Positions 7,529-8,389 of a stretch of DNA of 8,389 bases are shown piece by piece. Made by a program: the position numbers and the translations under genes. How positions within the stretch are numbered: position 1 is the stretch's first letter; every line of letters starts with the position of its first letter. Below the pieces are notes generated by a model. That model ran no database searches, had not been told where the DNA came from, and saw nothing but the letters and a program-made list of their open reading frames with translations. The stretch comes from JBDNFP01 sp041689775 (GTDB lineage: Bacteria > Bacteroidota > Bacteroidia > Cytophagales > Spirosomataceae). The stretch spans positions 1 to 8,389 of the forward strand of contig JBDNFP010000487.1 of the NCBI GenBank assembly GCA_041689775.1, written 5' to 3'.

Positions 7529-7722
7529 AACACAAAAGGTAAGGTCCAAGCAGATTATGGAAACATTATACTGGAAAGTCTGAATACTTATCCCACAAAC
7601 CAGCCGACCGCACCTTGACTAGTCTCTTTGGGGTGGCCTCTACCTCTACACAATTCTTTTTTCTTAGGGCTTGTGTCAGGAATTAATGCCATTGAAAGTT
7701 TGAAAAACTACCCCGCCGGTAA

Positions 7723-8263
7723 AATATATTTAACAACACCAGTTACCTCTCAACCAATTTGGATGAAGTTATTATTTCAGTGGGTAGTCGAAACGCGCAG
7801 CGCACCCTCACCGATAGTCCCCTTCCGATTGATATTTTGTCTTCCCGGGATATTCAGTCAACCGGACAAACAACCTTCGACAAGGCTTTACAATACCGGG
7901 TACCCTCATTTAATACGGTTCAAACGCCGGTAAACGACGCGACCTCTTTACTTGATCCTTACGAAATAAGAAACATGGGACCGAGCAGAACGCTGATTCT
8001 GATCAATGGTAAGCGAAAGAATATGAGCTCACTCCTGTATACCCAAACTTCGCCGGATAGAGGAGAAACGGGGGCTGATATTTCGGCTATTCCCACCGAT
8101 GCGATCGAAAGAGTGGAGATTCTACGGGATGGTGCTTCGGCTCAGTACGGGTCTGATGCCATTGCCGGGGTGATGAACATCATCCTCAAAGATGATGCGG
8201 AAGACGGAAGTGTTACTTTCAGGTCCGGTATCACTTCAAAAGGTGGCGGGGGCATTTTAGGTA
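7723..8263 (+). pseudogene. TonB-dependent receptor remnant, 5'-damaged and cut by an insertion sequence
   Basis: This frame encodes an obvious receptor plug: LDEVIISVGSRNAQRTLTDS near its start (from 7759), then ALQYRVPSFNTVQTPVNDAT, DPYEIRNMGPSRTLILINGK, IPTDAIERVEILRDGASAQY and SDAIAGVMNIILKD. These blocks belong to a large receptor family in Bacteroidota. A TAA at 7720-7722 precedes it, and the first in-frame ATG (7975) is inside the plug, so neither start nor signal peptide remains in frame. After ITSKGGGGILG the frame stays open but the protein stops resembling a receptor, and the DNA turns AT-rich near 8262, where a transposase-like ORF follows. The whole barrel is missing. It is therefore a fragment that should not be functional; the barrel half may continue beyond the element, outside the window. 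Confidence 0.82.
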
Positions 8264-8389
8264 TAAGTATTCGTTGTAAAATAATTTATGTTATTTTTAT
8301 TATCTTCGTTCCATGGGACGAGTCAATATACCAATACTTAGTGAATCAGCTAAATCAGCCTTGGAACAAGGTCAAAAGAATGGTAAAAC
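8262..8389 (+). mobile_element. Left end of an IS630-like insertion sequence, incomplete
   Basis: The receptor homology ends at GGTATAAG (8260-8267), which contains TA dinucleotides; IS630/Tc1-mariner elements insert at TA and duplicate it. From 8264 to 8312 only about 10 of 49 bases are G or C, against roughly half in the receptor, and a transposase-like ORF begins at 8313. Such a short end before the transposase start suits compact IS630 elements. The terminal inverted repeat cannot be verified because the other end lies outside the window. Confidence 0.55.
8313..8389 (+). CDS. IS630-family transposase-like N-terminus, partial
   Basis: An ATG at 8313 opens a frame to the window edge (25 codons) that begins MGRVNIPILSESAKSALEQG and continues QKNGK. 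The pattern of a basic start, a short strand ending in L-(S/T), then a helix with ALE-G and a following GK is what I recognise at the start of Bacteroidota IS630-type transposases, before the helix-turn-helix. It would bind the element ends and catalyse cut-and-paste transposition through a DDE domain not present in this window. It lies in a different frame from the receptor fragment and right after the composition change. With only 25 residues the family assignment is tentative. Confidence 0.5.
   Translation, partial: MGRVNIPILSESAKSALEQGQKNGK

Noticed and set aside
7557..7583. ATG at 7557 downstream of a good promoter box as a leader peptide
   Set aside because: The frame is only eight codons, with no regulatory residues or attenuator-like structure around it.
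7628..7933. 101-codon plus-strand frame starting at TTG as an independent small gene
   Set aside because: Its second half overlaps the conserved receptor plug in another frame, so it is not a separate gene. Its first half may be the frameshifted receptor N-terminus.
8301..8308. TATCTTCG as the transposase promoter box
   Set aside because: It has one mismatch and lies only 4 bases before the ATG, which would make the transcript start inside the gene.

Overview
The window looks like chromosomal DNA from a Bacteroidota bacterium, probably a cytophagalean. The evidence is a TonB-dependent receptor followed by a DUF4249-type lipoprotein, a second receptor of the 'VGSRNAQR...LQYRVPSFNTVQTP' type, almost no Shine-Dalgarno sequences, and perfect copies of the Bacteroidota -7 promoter box (TAnnTTTG) in front of genes. 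The genus cannot be decided from the sequence alone.

Layout. Bases 1-1056 (minus strand) hold a small two-gene ABC transporter unit: an ATP-binding protein whose stop overlaps, as ATGA, the start of a hydrophobic permease-like protein that runs off the left edge. A 145-base divergent spacer separates this unit from a plus-strand membrane fatty acid hydroxylase/sterol desaturase family gene (1202-2044). That gene converges, 16 bases apart, on a minus-strand block read from right to left: a PHP-domain PolX-like protein (5697-7424), a TonB-dependent outer-membrane receptor (3187-5598), and a DUF4249 lipoprotein (2061-3143). The last two probably act as one outer-membrane uptake unit. The PolX-like protein keeps its PHP phosphoesterase residues but lacks the catalytic aspartates of its polymerase domain.

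The right end (about 7466-8389) is a scarred region. A plus-strand fragment of a second TonB-dependent receptor keeps the plug domain but has no usable start or signal peptide, and it breaks off around 8262. There the composition becomes very AT-rich, and an ORF resembling the N-terminus of an IS630-family transposase begins at 8313. I read this as an insertion sequence in an already damaged receptor gene, with the rest of the element outside the window.

Several start codons were moved from the longest reading frame. For the desaturase and the PolX-like gene, the longest frame starts at a TTG that is the end of the TAnnTTTG promoter box, so the true starts must lie downstream. I found no tRNA, rRNA, CRISPR array or convincing terminator. 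I saw no clear candidate for a wholly new multi-gene system. The best leads are the polymerase-dead PolX/PHP protein and the IS-disrupted receptor locus.
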